Origin: Chara braunii
Lineage: Eukaryota > Streptophyta > Charophyceae > Charales > Characeae
Assembly: GCA_003427395.1 (NCBI GenBank)
Contig: BFEA01000013.1
Span: forward strand, 3,484,679-3,513,273
DNA: 28,595 nt
Direction: 5' to 3'
Under the pieces are notes generated by a model. That model searched no databases. It saw only the letters and a list, made by a program, of their open reading frames with translations, and had not been told where the DNA came from. The translations under genes were made by a program, and so were the position numbers. Shown here one piece after another: positions 1 to 11,429 of the stretch (the stretch's first letter is position 1; each line of letters begins with the position of its first letter).

Positions 1-369
1 ACTCAAACTTAGACAAGCAACGGAAGGTTAGCTGATTAATAGGCCCAGACCTTGTGAACCCATACCAATTAAGCCTGAGGTCCCAATAGGTTTAGGCTTA
101 GAAGACAGCATTGGATTGCACTCCCTGAGTCAGATAATTATTATCGGACCGCAGCTTGACACTGCAATTTTTCTGCTGAACCAGACGTCGCAGGCAACAG
201 TTCCAGATTCTGTATTTTACCTGCAAACCCAGAAGACCGCGTGTAATATGGGTTGACCCATGGTTGGCTTGAAGCTCACGTGTTGGGCCGAGTCATCAGT
301 CGGCATATAAATATTGAGACCTTGTGTGCGGTTCACCGGGACCGAAACGTAGCTGCTTATCAAATAAAA
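1..369. other. Unannotated flank
   Basis: I see no gene, RNA or clear repeat here. The composition is mixed and there is no long open frame. It leads directly into the TTCAGT-rich repeat tract that starts near 370. Confidence 0.5.
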
Positions 370-730
370 GGGCATCAAGTTGAGTCTTCATGTCTACTTT
401 AAGAATCTCAATTCAGTCTTTGCAGAGCTCAATGTAGACTCGATGTCATCAGTTCAGTCTTTCATTAATTTCAATTCAGACTCAATGAACTTGGTTCTAT
501 CTCAACAAGTGCAGTTCAACCTCAGAACTTAGATCCAAGTGAAGTTCTTCACAAGAGTTTAGTTCAGTTCTCTGTATTATATCAACGACTTCATCTCAGT
601 TTCAATAAGCTCAATTTGGTAGACCTAATTTTCACAAGTTCAGTTTAGTTTTCAGTATATTCAATAAACCTTGACCGGACTCAATGATTCGAGTTTCATC
701 TCAGAAGGTTCAGTTGAGCTTGATCAATTC

Positions 731-830
731 AGTTCCAGTGAGGTCAGTTAAGTTCCCGTGAGATCAGTTCAGTTCCAGCGAGATCAGTTCAGTTCCAGCG
801 AGATCAGTTCAGTTTCGGTAAGCTAAGATC
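731..830. repeat. 20-bp tandem repeat, about five units
   Basis: The unit is AGTTCCAGCGAGATCAGTTC. Units at 771-790 and 791-810 are identical; those at 731-750 and 751-770 differ at a few bases and the one from 811 is degenerate. The perfect central pair suggests recent slippage or unequal exchange. Confidence 0.8.
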
Positions 831-927
831 AATTTCCAGAGTGAATTGCAAATTAAGACCAGACGCAGTGAGTTCAATTTCCTCTATGAAAGATCAACTC
901 AGTTTGAGTGATCTCATTTCAGACTTT

Positions 928-1301
928 GTGAAAACAATTAAGTGAATCCACTTTTGATCTTAGTAAGCTCGGATTGACTTCAATCAACTTAGTCTCTGTA
1001 AGTTAAGTGCAGCATCAGTGGATTTAGATCAGTCTCAATGAGTTCATCTCAAATTCAAAGAAATCGGATAAGTTTCAGTGTGTTTGATTCTTAGTTTCAG
1101 TGAGTTCAACTTAAGTGAATGTGAAAACAATTAAGTGAATCCACTTTTGATATTAGTAAGCTCGGATTGGTTTCAATCAACTCAGTCTCTGTAAGTTAAG
1201 TGCAGCATCAATGGACTCAGATCAGTCTCAATGAGTTCATCTCAAATTCAAAGAAATCAGATCAGTTTCAGTGAGTTCGATTCTCAGTTTCTGTGGGTTC
1301 A
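928..1301. repeat. 193-bp direct tandem duplication
   Basis: The block starting GTGAAAACAATTAAGTGAAT at 928 recurs at 1121. The two copies stay alignable for about 180 bases with scattered substitutions, giving an offset of 193 bp. Shared landmarks include TAAGCTCGGATTG and CTCTGTAAGTTAAGTGCAGC. This is a higher-order duplication within the TTCAGT-rich tract. Confidence 0.8.
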
Positions 1302-1340
1302 GATTAAGGGAACTCTATCGATGATCTCAATTTACTACCG

Positions 1341-1620
1341 CTGGTCACAACAGGTAGTCCCGGTGACAGCAGTGACAATGCTGGCCATAGCGGGAGGTGC
1401 CAGTGGTAGCAACGACGATGCTGGTCACAACTGACAGTTCCGCTGACAGCTGCGATGATGCTGGTCACAACGGGCAGTTCCGGTGACAGCAGCGGCAGTG
1501 CTGGTCATATCGGGAGACCTGATGATAGCAGCCAGGTTGCTAGTCACAGCAGGTATTCCCGGTGACAACAACAAAGTGTTGGTCATAACGTGCTCTCTGG
1601 TGACCGCAACAACAGTTATG
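1341..1620. repeat. 40-bp minisatellite, seven units
   Basis: CTGGTCACAA or a close variant begins at 1341, 1381, 1421, 1461, 1501, 1540 and 1580, so the period is 40 bp almost without indels. Most units also contain a GGTGACAGCAGC-like segment. Units differ by substitutions more than by length. There are no unique spacers, so it is not a CRISPR-type array. Confidence 0.85.
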
Positions 1621-3419
1621 TCACAGTAAGTGTTCGCCATAACAACAATACTCAGCAAGACTTATCAGATGATAAGTGAGCAACTTTAAAATTGACAAGC
1701 ATGTGAGTACAACAGACTCAAGGCAATAACTTATTGGGCGCGACAGATATATTGAAAAGAGCATACTCAAGATTTGAGTACAGTCATCAGATACATACCG
1801 GACAAACCCTCTCAAGATGTACTTGGACGTGGTGTCAGATGCTCTAAGAGATCGAGATTGAGGTCGAGAGTGAGAGGGGAGAGTGAAAGCACACACACTG
1901 AGCATTGACCATGTCCTTGTCATTTTACTCTTGAGATGATATAAGCTCTCACTTTTCCCTCATTCATTTTGTCTTTGTCTTGAGTCAGCCGGTCTTGATT
2001 ATCTCTTCTGGCATTGCTTGATGATTGTTTTCCTTGCTGACTATGTCACAGTTCTTAATTCTCTAAATTGGCATCTTGATGCACACATGACATATTTAAT
2101 TTAATTTTTATTATTTGCATCCTTATTGCTGTTCCGAATCACAATTAACGATTCCTAAGACCGGGGTCTGGCGAAGACCGTAATTGAAGGGTCTCGCTCG
2201 AAGCCGGACGCATACAACAGGAAGGGATTTGCTTTATTTAAATTTATTTATTTATTTCAAAAACACACAAAATCCCGCGTGACAGCCTGTTGGCATTCTG
2301 GTCGCCTGAATTGGCTCAACTGGAAAAAAGTGCGACACCGCAACCTCATTGGTAGGAGGCTTATGACCTTCTCTCCTTGCCATCGGAAACGGGTACCCAT
2401 TAGTGGTAGCCCGTAAGCGCTTTATGAAGGAAGTGGAGTGTCGGGCGGTATCCCGTTATGGGACCACTGAGCGTCGGACTGTCTGTTTTATTAAACAAAG
2501 TTAAAAAGACAGATAAATGCAGACTGAGGAGTCGAGTTCGCGCAGCGACCGTTAGTGTCCTACTATGTTCCGTTTTTTATTTATTTTTTTAACTTATGCA
2601 CTACAAATTATTATAATACCAAATTTTGAAAATCATTAAAGTCTCTCGTTTAGAACGTAGGGGTTACGACATGTAGCGATCCTATAAAATTTAAAGGGGG
2701 TTAGTTGTTGGCTACTAACTAATGGAAACGCGTAGGTCGCCCCGCTCTGTTAATGCTGGTAGCCTGAGGGAGGAGGGCAGAACGGTGTGGTGCGCCGTTG
2801 GTGAATTTTTTGGGTGTGCGTGAGCTAGGTATCTGGCTATTCTGAACGCGGCTATGACATACCGAAATGGTCTGCGCGGCTATAGGCCAAGGTACATGAG
2901 GTACTTCTGGATGTGGGAGCGCGAGGATCATAAGGCTACTGTGGTTGAGACCATACTATCCTACGGAAAGCCTACGAGAGAAGTAAGGCTGAAGATTAAC
3001 GTTTGTGGTCACCGAGAGCAGGAAATGAGGAGAGACGAAGGACTACAGCGGCTATCACCGAGGTGAGCAATAGGGTTGAGCGGAGGTGTAGGCGAGAAGG
3101 AGTGACTGCGGAAATGCGAGTGACAGTCACTTACCATGATGATGATTCCTTAACTGTGAGTGACGATGAGGCGAGTCAGTCCTGACACGGGAGGGACTAA
3201 TGGCACAAGGACCACCCGCCGGTCGGGCTTGTGGAGAGCGGTCATGAGGGCAACTTTGTGCCTGACCCGCCGGGATGGCGGTCCGTCAGGATGGAGAGGA
3301 AGGGTTGACGAAGGAGGAGGTAGAGATGGAGCTGGAAGGGACAGCGCAACTTCGACGCAGACTCAACACCCACATACTCTAAGATGTGCAAAAGTGAAGA
3401 ATCGAAATACAGACGGCAG
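1621..3419. other. Anonymous interval without recognised genes
   Basis: I recognise no gene, RNA or mobile element. The interval has an AT-rich section at about 2560-2690 and a more GC-rich section from 2700. Open frames here stay below about 90 codons and show no familiar motif. It may be old transposon sequence, but nothing in it shows this. Confidence 0.4.
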
Positions 3420-3436
3420 ATGAGGTATACCCCCAG

Positions 3437-3505
3437 CGGACTGACTGGACTGGACTGGACTGGCCTGGTACCGACAGTGGTACCGGGCAGGACAAGACTG
3501 GACTG
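3437..3505. repeat. GGACT-based simple repeat
   Basis: GGACTGACTGGACTGGACTG begins the tract, which continues with related GGTACCG and GGACTGAAAC words. The 161-codon frame on the opposite strand at 3242-3727 crosses this repeat and has no recognisable domain, so I do not call it a gene. Confidence 0.65.
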
Positions 3506-4394
3506 AAACAGTACACGGCCTGTGGAGTCAGGGCACGACCTGGTCCCACAGACCGAACTGGCAAATAGCCGAATAGGCCCTGGCTGTAGGTCAGGGCAGA
3601 TAGAGGCCCGTTGCACGATCCTCAGACCTGTAATGGATCGCAGAAGCCATAAACACGCTATCCGCAAAAACAACGGAACTCTGCAATAAAGAAAACTGAG
3701 AAATCTAGGATACGGAGCAAGCTCCATGCGGAGTCCATGCGATGCAGCCTAAGCTACATAATGTCAAATGGAAAGCAAATACCTGATATACATAGCCTAA
3801 CTAACAACAGAAAATGAAATGTAGCATGATACAATCCTAAAGTCCTGGAGGCCATGGCCTCAGTGCTGAAAGGAAAAAGAACAATATATTACAAGATAAT
3901 GTCATGTTGTTGAACCGCTAAGAGTGGGATGGTCTCAGAGGGGATGAATGCAGCCTAAGAATCGAAACTACTAAGGGAAGTCACACACGAAGGAGGGATA
4001 GGTCATTAGGCTCAAGGTGAGGGAGAGTGATATCGAAACAAAACCAATGACCCTAACAAATAGACCATAAGGGTGCGTAATGCTCGACAAAAGGGTGACA
4101 CCATGCAGGGTCGACCATGAAAAGGGGAGACTGAAATATGGTGGAGATATGCCTAACTGAAGGCATGCAAGAGCCGACACTAGGGAGGGCAGTGGGTGAG
4201 AGAAACATGCACACAACTCACCGACTGGGGGAGAAGAGAGCTAGATCTGAGAGCAGGGAAGCCAAGATAACGCTACGGTTCCAATGCCTATGCGATACCA
4301 AGGGAGAGCCCAACTCAAAGAGACCCAACTAAGTGAGAACCATCATGCGACAGATCCAAGGGAATGTACAGGGTAGGGTGGTGTCGTGAAGTAA
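3506..4394. other. Anonymous interval, possibly 3' flank of element A
   Basis: No gene or structured repeat is recognised. It lies downstream of the chromodomain end of minus-strand Gypsy element A, where a 3' untranslated region and 3' LTR would be expected. I could not find a matching copy upstream of the element near 16.1 kb, so no LTR is called. Confidence 0.35.
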
Positions 4395-4520
4395 TCACGT
4401 CCAAAGTAGCTGAAGCCGATAAGGTGGCTGAAGTCGAGAAGGTAGTTAAAGTCGTCGAAGTGGTCGATGGCGTCGATGAAGTAGGAGTCGAGTTGATGTC
4501 GAAGTAGAGCCGCAAAAACG
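4395..4520. repeat. Degenerate GTCGA-rich trinucleotide-like repeat
   Basis: The plus strand shows repeated GTCGA and AAGTNG words, for example around GTCGAAGTGGTCGATGGCGT. The minus strand therefore translates into a biased Ser/Thr or Asp/Phe string with no domain. It lies just past the chromodomain of element A, so it could be tail-end sequence of that element. Confidence 0.55.
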
Positions 4521-4689
4521 CCGACATCCTGAAGAAGTTGATGATGGAGTACCTGAAGGTGTGAGTCGGTAGGAAGATAGTAGGTGATCAGGCTGTCAGT
4601 CGCCAAGACGCCGAGGACATTGACGAATGCGCTGTGGACGCGCAGAGGCGTCTGTGTGCTGCTGAAGAACGACCTCAGAGAGAGAGGGC

Positions 4690-6024
4690 TCGTCCTCAGC
4701 TATCTCTTCACCCGAAGGAGGAGGAAGAGGGTCAGTCGGTTGAGTAGGAGCTGATGTCTCAGCACGACGAGCACGATCATATGCACGCACCAACATCCAG
4801 GCGTGCTGCAAGTGCTCGAGGGGCCCCCAACAGCCTCCTCATCAGGGTAACCCTTCCAACCCACAAGGTACTCGATGAGTGGAGGGGTATCATCAGTAAC
4901 TCAGAGAAATACGATGTTGGAAACAACGAACTCCTCTTGACCATCCACCATGATAGGTGGAGGGCACTCATAAGGACGTCCGACGAAGCGCTCAGACGGT
5001 CTGCGATAAGGACGTAGCAAGGAGACGTGGTAAACATCGTGTACGCGAGCCTGTCGAAGGTAATCAGGTAGCTTTACACGGATGCTGACCGGGTTAGCGG
5101 CAGTATCAGAACCGACGGCCTGAAGGATGCGGCATGGACCGAAAAAACGTCGCATGAACTTGCGAAGCGTATCCGCTTCGAGCTGCAAGCGGCGTGCGTC
5201 GACGAGCACATTGTCACCGACTTTGAATGGATGATCCATTCGTGATCAGTTTGCTCGTGCGGCAATGCGAGCCTGGGAGTCGGCTAGACTCTCGTGTGCG
5301 CGCTTCATAATTGTCATCATGTGGGCGATCCAGTCGTCAAGCATAGGACAACGAGTGTCTGGGCACAACGCGATGGTCGTAGGAAGTCCACGAGTACACA
5401 TGGGTGGTAGTCGAGGTCACAATAGAATGGCAACATCCCCGTGGCTGGCGAAACAGCGTGGTTGTACGCAATCTCTGCGTGGGCTAATTGTAAGTCTCAC
5501 TGGTGCTCATCCCTAACAAACTTTCGGAGGATATTATCGAAATTTTTATTGGTGACCTCAGTCTGGCCATCTGTCTGAGGGTGGTAAAACGATGAGAAGC
5601 GGAGCTGGGATCTGTACACCTTGTGTAGGCGTCGCCAGAATGTGTTGGTAAAGCGCGGGTCACGGTCGGAGATGATGCTATGAGGTAAGCCATGATCTCT
5701 CACGACTCGGTCGAAGACGATTTCGGTGACCTCACGAGCGCTAATGCGATAGCGGCACAAGACAAAACGTGCACGCTTCGTGAAACGATCCACGACGACC
5801 AAGATAACATCATGAGCGTGCTCAGTGGGTGGGCGGAGGGGACCAATGAAATCCATCGAGATGGACTGCCAACGACCCTCGAGTATGGGTAAGGGCTGAA
5901 GTAACCCATACAGAAGGTGGTTTGCACTGTTCACCTCCTGGCAGGTAGGACACTCTTGGATGTAGGCTTTGACGAAGTCCTTGGACTTCGGCCAGACGTA
6001 TAGGCGGCAAACACGAGCCAACGT
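4690..6024 (-). pseudogene. Gypsy element A, downstream half: integrase core and chromodomain
   Basis: Reading leftward from 6024, the frame gives the Cys-Cys half of the integrase zinc finger (CPTCQ). The catalytic core follows with all three acidic residues visible: Asp in SMDFIGP, Asp in ISDRDPRF and Glu in GQTEVTN. A typical post-core domain comes next, with DHPFKVGDNVLVD and VYHVSLLRPY. Last is a chromodomain containing YLVGWKGYPDEEA, about 4780-4905. The chromodomain places it among chromoviruses, whose chromodomain is known to steer integration to particular chromatin. It is dead: stops occur at about 5242 and just before the chromodomain, and there are frameshifts near 5330 and inside the chromodomain. 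Its missing upstream half is at 13309-16100, beyond the 7.28-kb insertion. Confidence 0.9.
6019..6024. repeat. Left copy of putative target-site duplication CAACGT
   Basis: CAACGT at 6019-6024 is repeated at 13303-13308. Both copies fall exactly where integrase homology breaks, and both encode the same Thr-Leu pair. The true duplication may be 4, 5 or 6 bp, because the inserted DNA could itself end in CA or C. Confidence 0.75.
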
Positions 6025-7799
6025 TGTCGAGCGCATCGGTCCGGCACCGCACCAGTGCAACGCGGGGCCCTCTCGGCCGCGTCACGCAGGAGTTGGTTTA
6101 AATCCTTCGTCGGAAATATACATGTGGAGCTTCCGCAAGCAGCTCCGGCCGAGTGCGCCAACCATACCTCTCGCGAGCCTCTAGGACAGGATAGGGCCAA
6201 TGCGAGGCACAACTTACCTCCACCTTACGGGAGCTGTCACCTCCCTTCGGTTGGCGTATCCCCGCCGAGCTACCAGTCCACAGTACGAAAGCTAATCAGT
6301 TGCAATTGCAGAGGTGGATCAGCCGAGGGCGCTTCTCGTTCGCTGTAGCATAGGGGGTACGCCCAGTAATACGCCTTTATCGGACCCTCACGCGAATCGG
6401 CATCTTGGGGGGCTGAGGTCCCAAGTGCGGTTCGTCGCCGGTCGACTAGGACGCATTCCACGTACCACGCGCGCACCACTCTAACAAACACAAAAATAGA
6501 ACACACGCACGCACACATACGAAACGACGCAACACAAACAACGCGATAACGCTCTTAGTCCCTCGGTAGCCATCCTATAACTCTCAGATGCAGAAATCGG
6601 ATAGGCGTCTCGCGCGGGACTCGATATAAAATCGCGCGGACGCAGGGCTACCTTATATCGACTCGCAATGCAAATGTGCGCAAGCAGTCGCAATGATGAC
6701 GTATTATGTAATGCCCATAATCAAGCGGCCCCTTGTCGATCCGAGCACGCTTATGACACTCAAGTGTCAGACTCGAAGTGTCGTTAGGGTCTAATCCTTC
6801 ACGATATTGCTCGGCTGAAGGAATAGTCGTGCAGCCACCGCGAGACCTCCGGCCTGTGGTCTAAGCGTCTCGGTAGGCAAGGCAAATAGGCTCTGCACGG
6901 GGGCAGATTCCTTCCCTGCAGAGTCTAGGGCTTGGGATGTCCTAGACAAGGACCTTGAATCTCGGCCCAGGACCAACGTCCGACTATAAAAATCTCCAAA
7001 AAGCAAGGATAAAGGGGGATCTCCCTTTTCTCTCAAATCATTACCTGATTAACCCTTACGCACGATCTCAGTAAGCCACGCGCATACCCAAGGGTACAAA
7101 TAAATATATAAGGGCTAGTTATATAGGACGATCACTTCTCACAGTCACAGTGGGGCTCCTCTCAACCATATATGTATGTAATCGCAGACAATCACATTCA
7201 GAATTCGAACCACAAATGCACCTGCAATCACATCAAAGATTCATCCAGAAGTCCACGCACTACACGGGGTCAACTTCAACCATTCCTCGCACTCATACCC
7301 CTCGCTTTAGCCATTCAAGCTTCACTCGTGCAACTCCTCAAAATAAAATACTCAGTACTTTTCCTTAAATGGTCTTTCAAAATAAAGTCCGGGTGAAAAC
7401 ACAACAAAACAGTTCCATCACAAGGCTAAAGCCTTTAGGTAAAGTGGCAGGAGTGAATTGGAGTTAAATCGTAAACCGACAAATCGGCAACCGACCTGTT
7501 ATCAGTGACAATAGAAGATGATCCTCAAGGGATCAAGTTGAATCTAGTCCTGAACTTGAACCAAACGATCAAGAGGACCTGTAACACATGACAGGTCAAT
7601 GCCCCAGGTTAAACCTATAAGTCCATGGAGAACAATCTCCATATCATGATATCACCCAAATCATCTTAGTTAACTATATATAAGCCTACCTCTAAGCAAG
7701 TGCCCAACGAAAGGTAGACTCTTGGCATAATCTCCTCTATACAGAATGGATCGCCAGAATCGCCACCTGTCAAAATATAATCTATCTCCTTTAAACTAA
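6025..7799. other. Left part of the insertion, no recognised gene
   Basis: I see no gene or RNA here. There is a CA-rich tract near 6480-6545 and a gradual shift to AT-rich sequence after about 7080. Frames of 60-97 codons are present but carry no motif. Confidence 0.4.
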
Positions 7800-8410
7800 G
7801 AAAATTTTGGCAGCGCTTCCCGTAGGAAAAGTGTTTTTCCAGAATTTATATAAGTCCATATATGAAAGCAGAAATAATCTCTAACACTGGAAAGTCAAAA
7901 TTTGTATAACTCCCTGAATTGGTAGAAATTTGGGCAGCATTCCCTTTAGAAAGGGAGACTTCCCAGATTTATACTAAGTCAGATATGAGCTCAGCAAACA
8001 ACTTGAGTTCAACTTAGACAAGATTTAACTAACTCCTTAGTTTTGCAGAAATTTCGGCAGCACTCCCTTTAGAAAAGTGCTATTCTAAAATTTATACAAG
8101 GCGAAGTTTAGAATTTGAAAATAACTTTGACTTCTCAAAGTCCAGTTTTGTCTAACTCCCTGAATTAGCAAAAGTTTGGGCAACACTCCCTTTAGAAAAG
8201 GAGACTTTCCAGATTTTTACTAGGTCAGATATACAGAAAAGACAAGTTGAACTTGACAAGTCAAAAATTGACTAAGTCCTTGGATTTGTAGAAATTCGGG
8301 CAACGCTTCCCATAGAGAAAGTAGCTTGCCAAGATTTATACAAAGCCAAGTACAAAAAAAATGATCCCAGAAAATGCGAGAATTAATCTAAGTAAAAAAA
8401 CTTAGCTTAG
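7800..8410. repeat. ~122-bp tandem repeat, about five diverged units
   Basis: Units start at about 7800, 7924, 8048, 8170 and 8291. Each opens with a GAAATTTGGGCAGC-like word, followed by a TTCCCTTTAGAAA-like segment, then CAGATTTATAC-like sequence, and ends near CTAACTCCCTGAATT. Spacing is 121-124 bp. The units have diverged considerably, so the array is old. Confidence 0.8.
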
Positions 8411-8639
8411 AAAATGCAGGAATTAAAACTAACTCCTATAACTCTAGCACGTGGCGAGCAACTAAAGCAACTACCGATCAAACTGAAACTCAGATAAGTA
8501 ATGATCTCACCCAACCATATACAGGTCAAACCACAAAGGTAAGTAATCTCACCATCCCCAGTATATCTGAACAAACAATAGTTCATGATCTTTCAATGAC
8601 TTAACCCTTCATACCCAGCTTACATAAGGCATAAAGTCA

Positions 8640-9290
8640 GGCCACCCAAACTTATGGAATGTTCTTAACTTAGCCGAGAAGTATACACAAAACAGGGGGC
8701 ACAACTACTCTCTTCTTTGGGCATATAACTAGGCCATTCTAGTCGCCCTAAACTGTTTAAAATATCCAAGTTATATATAATTGTCTGCACTTAGTCTTCT
8801 AAGGCTGCCTATGACTGAACTAACTCAAGTTCAGTTTGCCCCTGCTTACGACCAATTTTATTCTTAGTTATACTCTCTTCAAGTTGTGATACGGCTATAG
8901 CCAGACCACCTAAACTTATAGAACAGTCTGATTAGCTCATTCTTAGATATAATAGTAGTAAAGTATAGCCAAGTTATAACCATTGGGTTCCAGCCACCTA
9001 AACTTATAGAATGACTCATACCTCCTCGTTCAGAACCAGATAAACAGAGAAAAACCCAAAATGAACAAGGCGACCAAGGGACCTGCACTTACAGAATGCA
9101 TTTAGTCCTTGAAAAGTCAACCACAGTCATCCCTCACAAGTCAGAGCAGTCAGGTCACCTAAACTTATAGAACAACCTGACTCTTCATGAGCAATCAGAC
9201 CCCCTAAACTTATAGAAGGGTCTGACGCTCCATGCAAACCAAAATAAACAAAGCACTGAGTCTCCCCTAACTTATGGGGACTTCCCAGCC
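8640..9290. repeat. Hairpin repeat family with conserved CCTAAACTTATAGAA loop
   Basis: At least six copies of a CCTAAACTTATAGAA-like core occur, near 8643, 8909, 8996, 9158, 9203 and 9264. In four of them the flanking bases are complementary. The stem is CAGAC/GTCTG at 8902-8930, AGTCAGGT/ACCTGACT at 9148-9182, TCAGACCC/GGGTCTGA at 9195-9225 with outer GAGC/GCTC arms, and CCCC/GGGG at 9264-9279. The first two share an identical 19-base loop but have different stems. The copies near 8643 and 8996 have no good stem. I do not recognise the family. Confidence 0.75.
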
Positions 9291-9299
9291 TTAATGATC

Positions 9300-10984
9300 C
9301 AGTAAAACCCTCAATCAAAACAGTCCTCCATCCTGCCTTTCCCAGATGCAGTTTCTTTTAACAGTCTGATTTCACACAATCAACAAGGCCGAAACTGAAG
9401 TTGGCCAGACATTCCTTTACTTAGTCTGGTTTAATGTCCTGAAAGTCAAACCAAAACTTAGAGTAGGGCTGCACACCATATATTCAGTCTAAGATGCAAT
9501 GGGTGATACAAATAAGGGTTATAACTGGGTTTACAGAGGAAAAGCAATGGTTACCTGTCAGTTCCCTGCCTCCAGAACTCCTCTTGAGTTCCGGCAGAGC
9601 TCCTGCAATCGGTGGGATGACTCCCCACAGAGTCTTGCTGCGGTCCTACGGGTTGCAATTCCGCCTGCCGCCTTCCTCTCATAACCAGGATTAGACTGAG
9701 AGTAAGAAGGATAGCAGGAGAAAGTTTTAGACTCTCAGATACAAGGATGGTGCGCTCAGACTCGCGCGAGAGGGCCTTGTTCTCTTGACTCGCCTGAGGG
9801 CCCCACAATGATGGCCAAAAAGAAACAGCTTGGTCAAACCAAGTCAAACTGCCCGAAGTCAATCACGTGACGGCTTCTCCAGTCGCCGCATCCACCTTCC
9901 TTCCCCAACTCAGTCCTCCTCCAAAGTCTATACGCCGCTGTGCTGCAGGCCGCGATAGCAAGCAACCAACCGGTGGTGGCGTGCAGCAGGTCAACAGTAA
10001 GTGATGGCAATACCTCAACAGCTAGCGGTAGCTCCCACGCAGTCAATGGATGTCGTCCATGCCCGGCCCGAAACAACTAACCACATGTCGCAGCTTTGTC
10101 CCTCGTCAGCTGCCAACCTGTTCGCACCAGAAACACAGTCCACCGCCTCGACACCAACTACAGTGCCTGCCTCACAGGCTGTAGCAGATGACAATCCGCC
10201 GCAGCAATACACAACGTCCAGCAACAGGTGTGGCCTGCTAAGGTAACAGGCGGATGATAGCCGTCGAGCGTGACGCAGTAACGAGCTCCATGCGGCAATG
10301 GGCGGTAATAGTGCAACCAGCAGCAGGCTGTACCCAATCGTGGCCACCCGTGACCCAAGCTTCGGTCTCTTGTGGTCTTATCCTGACAAGATAGTCAGCG
10401 CCCGTACCATGCCTCTGGCCGCTTCCTCCCCGCACGCCCATTCCCAGCCTACTTTCCGTCCCTCCTGCCCTTCTCTCTCCATGGTACTGCACTTACTCTG
10501 TCTCTGATGCATCTGGCCAACGGCCTTTCCCAAGTAAGCATTCACCCACAGCTTACTCCTTACTGCTTCATTCGCCATATACGCCTCACCGCCTCTCCGC
10601 CAATCCTCCATGCACTTCGATCGTACCCCGTCTCGATACGTGCACTGTTGTTACTCATACCACGAGCACGAGGAGGACAGTCGTGAACGCTGAGGGGGCA
10701 GCAGACTAGTCAGGCTGGCGCTGTGATGGTGAGCACTCCGGCTACAATCAAGCCCCATCAGCGAATCTTGAACGCGCCGAAGGAACCCGGATCAAGATCT
10801 TGGCTAACGACGACGCACAGGCATGCGGCTTCTGTCGGCACACTGAGCAACTTGCTGGCCAACAGGTAAGTCCCTATTCGCGTGGTTGTCCTCCCGCCAC
10901 TCCCACAGGTAAATTAAGCAGACCGGATGGATCTTCCGCCAGAACGCGGGCATATGCATCGACACTTTTGGAAATCGCTCTCTC
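9300..10984. other. Middle of the insertion, no recognised gene
   Basis: Nothing is recognised. Composition changes from AT-rich to GC-rich near 9.5-9.9 kb. Several 60-110 codon frames overlap on both strands, as expected in GC-rich non-coding DNA, and none has a domain motif. Confidence 0.4.
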
Positions 10985-11004
10985 CCCTTCTCCGGTCGCC
11001 CCCT

Positions 11005-11037
11005 CTTTTTTTTTTTTTTTTCTTTTTTCTTTTTTTT
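11005..11037. repeat. T-rich tract with interspersed C
   Basis: A run of about 33 bases is nearly all T with two C interruptions, followed by a CT-rich stretch. On the minus strand it reads as an A-rich tract. It could mark the old poly(A) tail of a minus-strand retroposed sequence, but no element body is recognisable beside it. Confidence 0.5.
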
Positions 11038-11268
11038 CCCCTCACTCTCTCTCTCTGCACGGTGCAACTGACCTCATCCTGCTTCCAAGGGTAGGATGCG
11101 CAAACTCACATGAATCTTCTGCTAGAAGAGGGTCAGGTGCATCCGCACTTCGTCGAACTCCACTTCTGGGCGCAGCAGGTGAACAAGAAAACTAACGTCT
11201 TCACCCTCGAACTTATACTGCCTTCACGATTACGATGCCCAGAAACCCCCGGTCAGTACTTTTCGTCG

Positions 11269-11429
11269 CTCGATTCCGTCAGGAATCGAGTGAGATATCG
11301 TTTTCTCACTCCCATTACTGCCAAGTCCCGCTATCTCCCGGCGCACTCCCTCTTCATCGACATCCGATTCTACTACCCCTTCGCCAAATCTGACCGCGTC
11401 ATTCAATTCGCCCGGGGCCAAAACCCCGG
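11269..11429. repeat. Two strong short hairpins
   Basis: CTCGATTCC (11269-11277) pairs perfectly with GGAATCGAG (11282-11290) across a GTCA loop. CCGGGG (11412-11417) pairs with CCCCGG (11424-11429) across CCAAAA. A weaker relative of the first, CCGGTTCCGTCAAGAAACGG, lies near 11450 and keeps the TTCCGTCA core. No following T-run or coding frame suggests a role. Confidence 0.6.

Larger units (their letters stand above)
370..1330. repeat. TTCAGT/TTCAAT-rich degenerate repeat tract
   Basis: This stretch is dominated by variants of the words TTCAGT, TTCAAT and AGTTCA, with CTCA and GTGAG between them. Two clearer structures sit inside it: 20-bp tandem units at about 731-830 and a 193-bp duplication at 928-1301. 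There is no credible coding frame; a short open frame at 1231-1434 is a by-product of the repeat. It could be a degenerate satellite or an untranslated part of a retroelement. Confidence 0.7.

Noticed and set aside
1260-1300. tRNA B-box-like GTTCGATTC
   Set aside because: It belongs to the 193-bp duplication, with no A box or cloverleaf.
1341-1620. CRISPR-like array
   Set aside because: The units are diverged head-to-tail repeats without unique spacers, and the context is eukaryotic.
3242-3727. 161-codon minus-strand frame
   Set aside because: It crosses the GGACT simple repeat and shows no conserved pattern.
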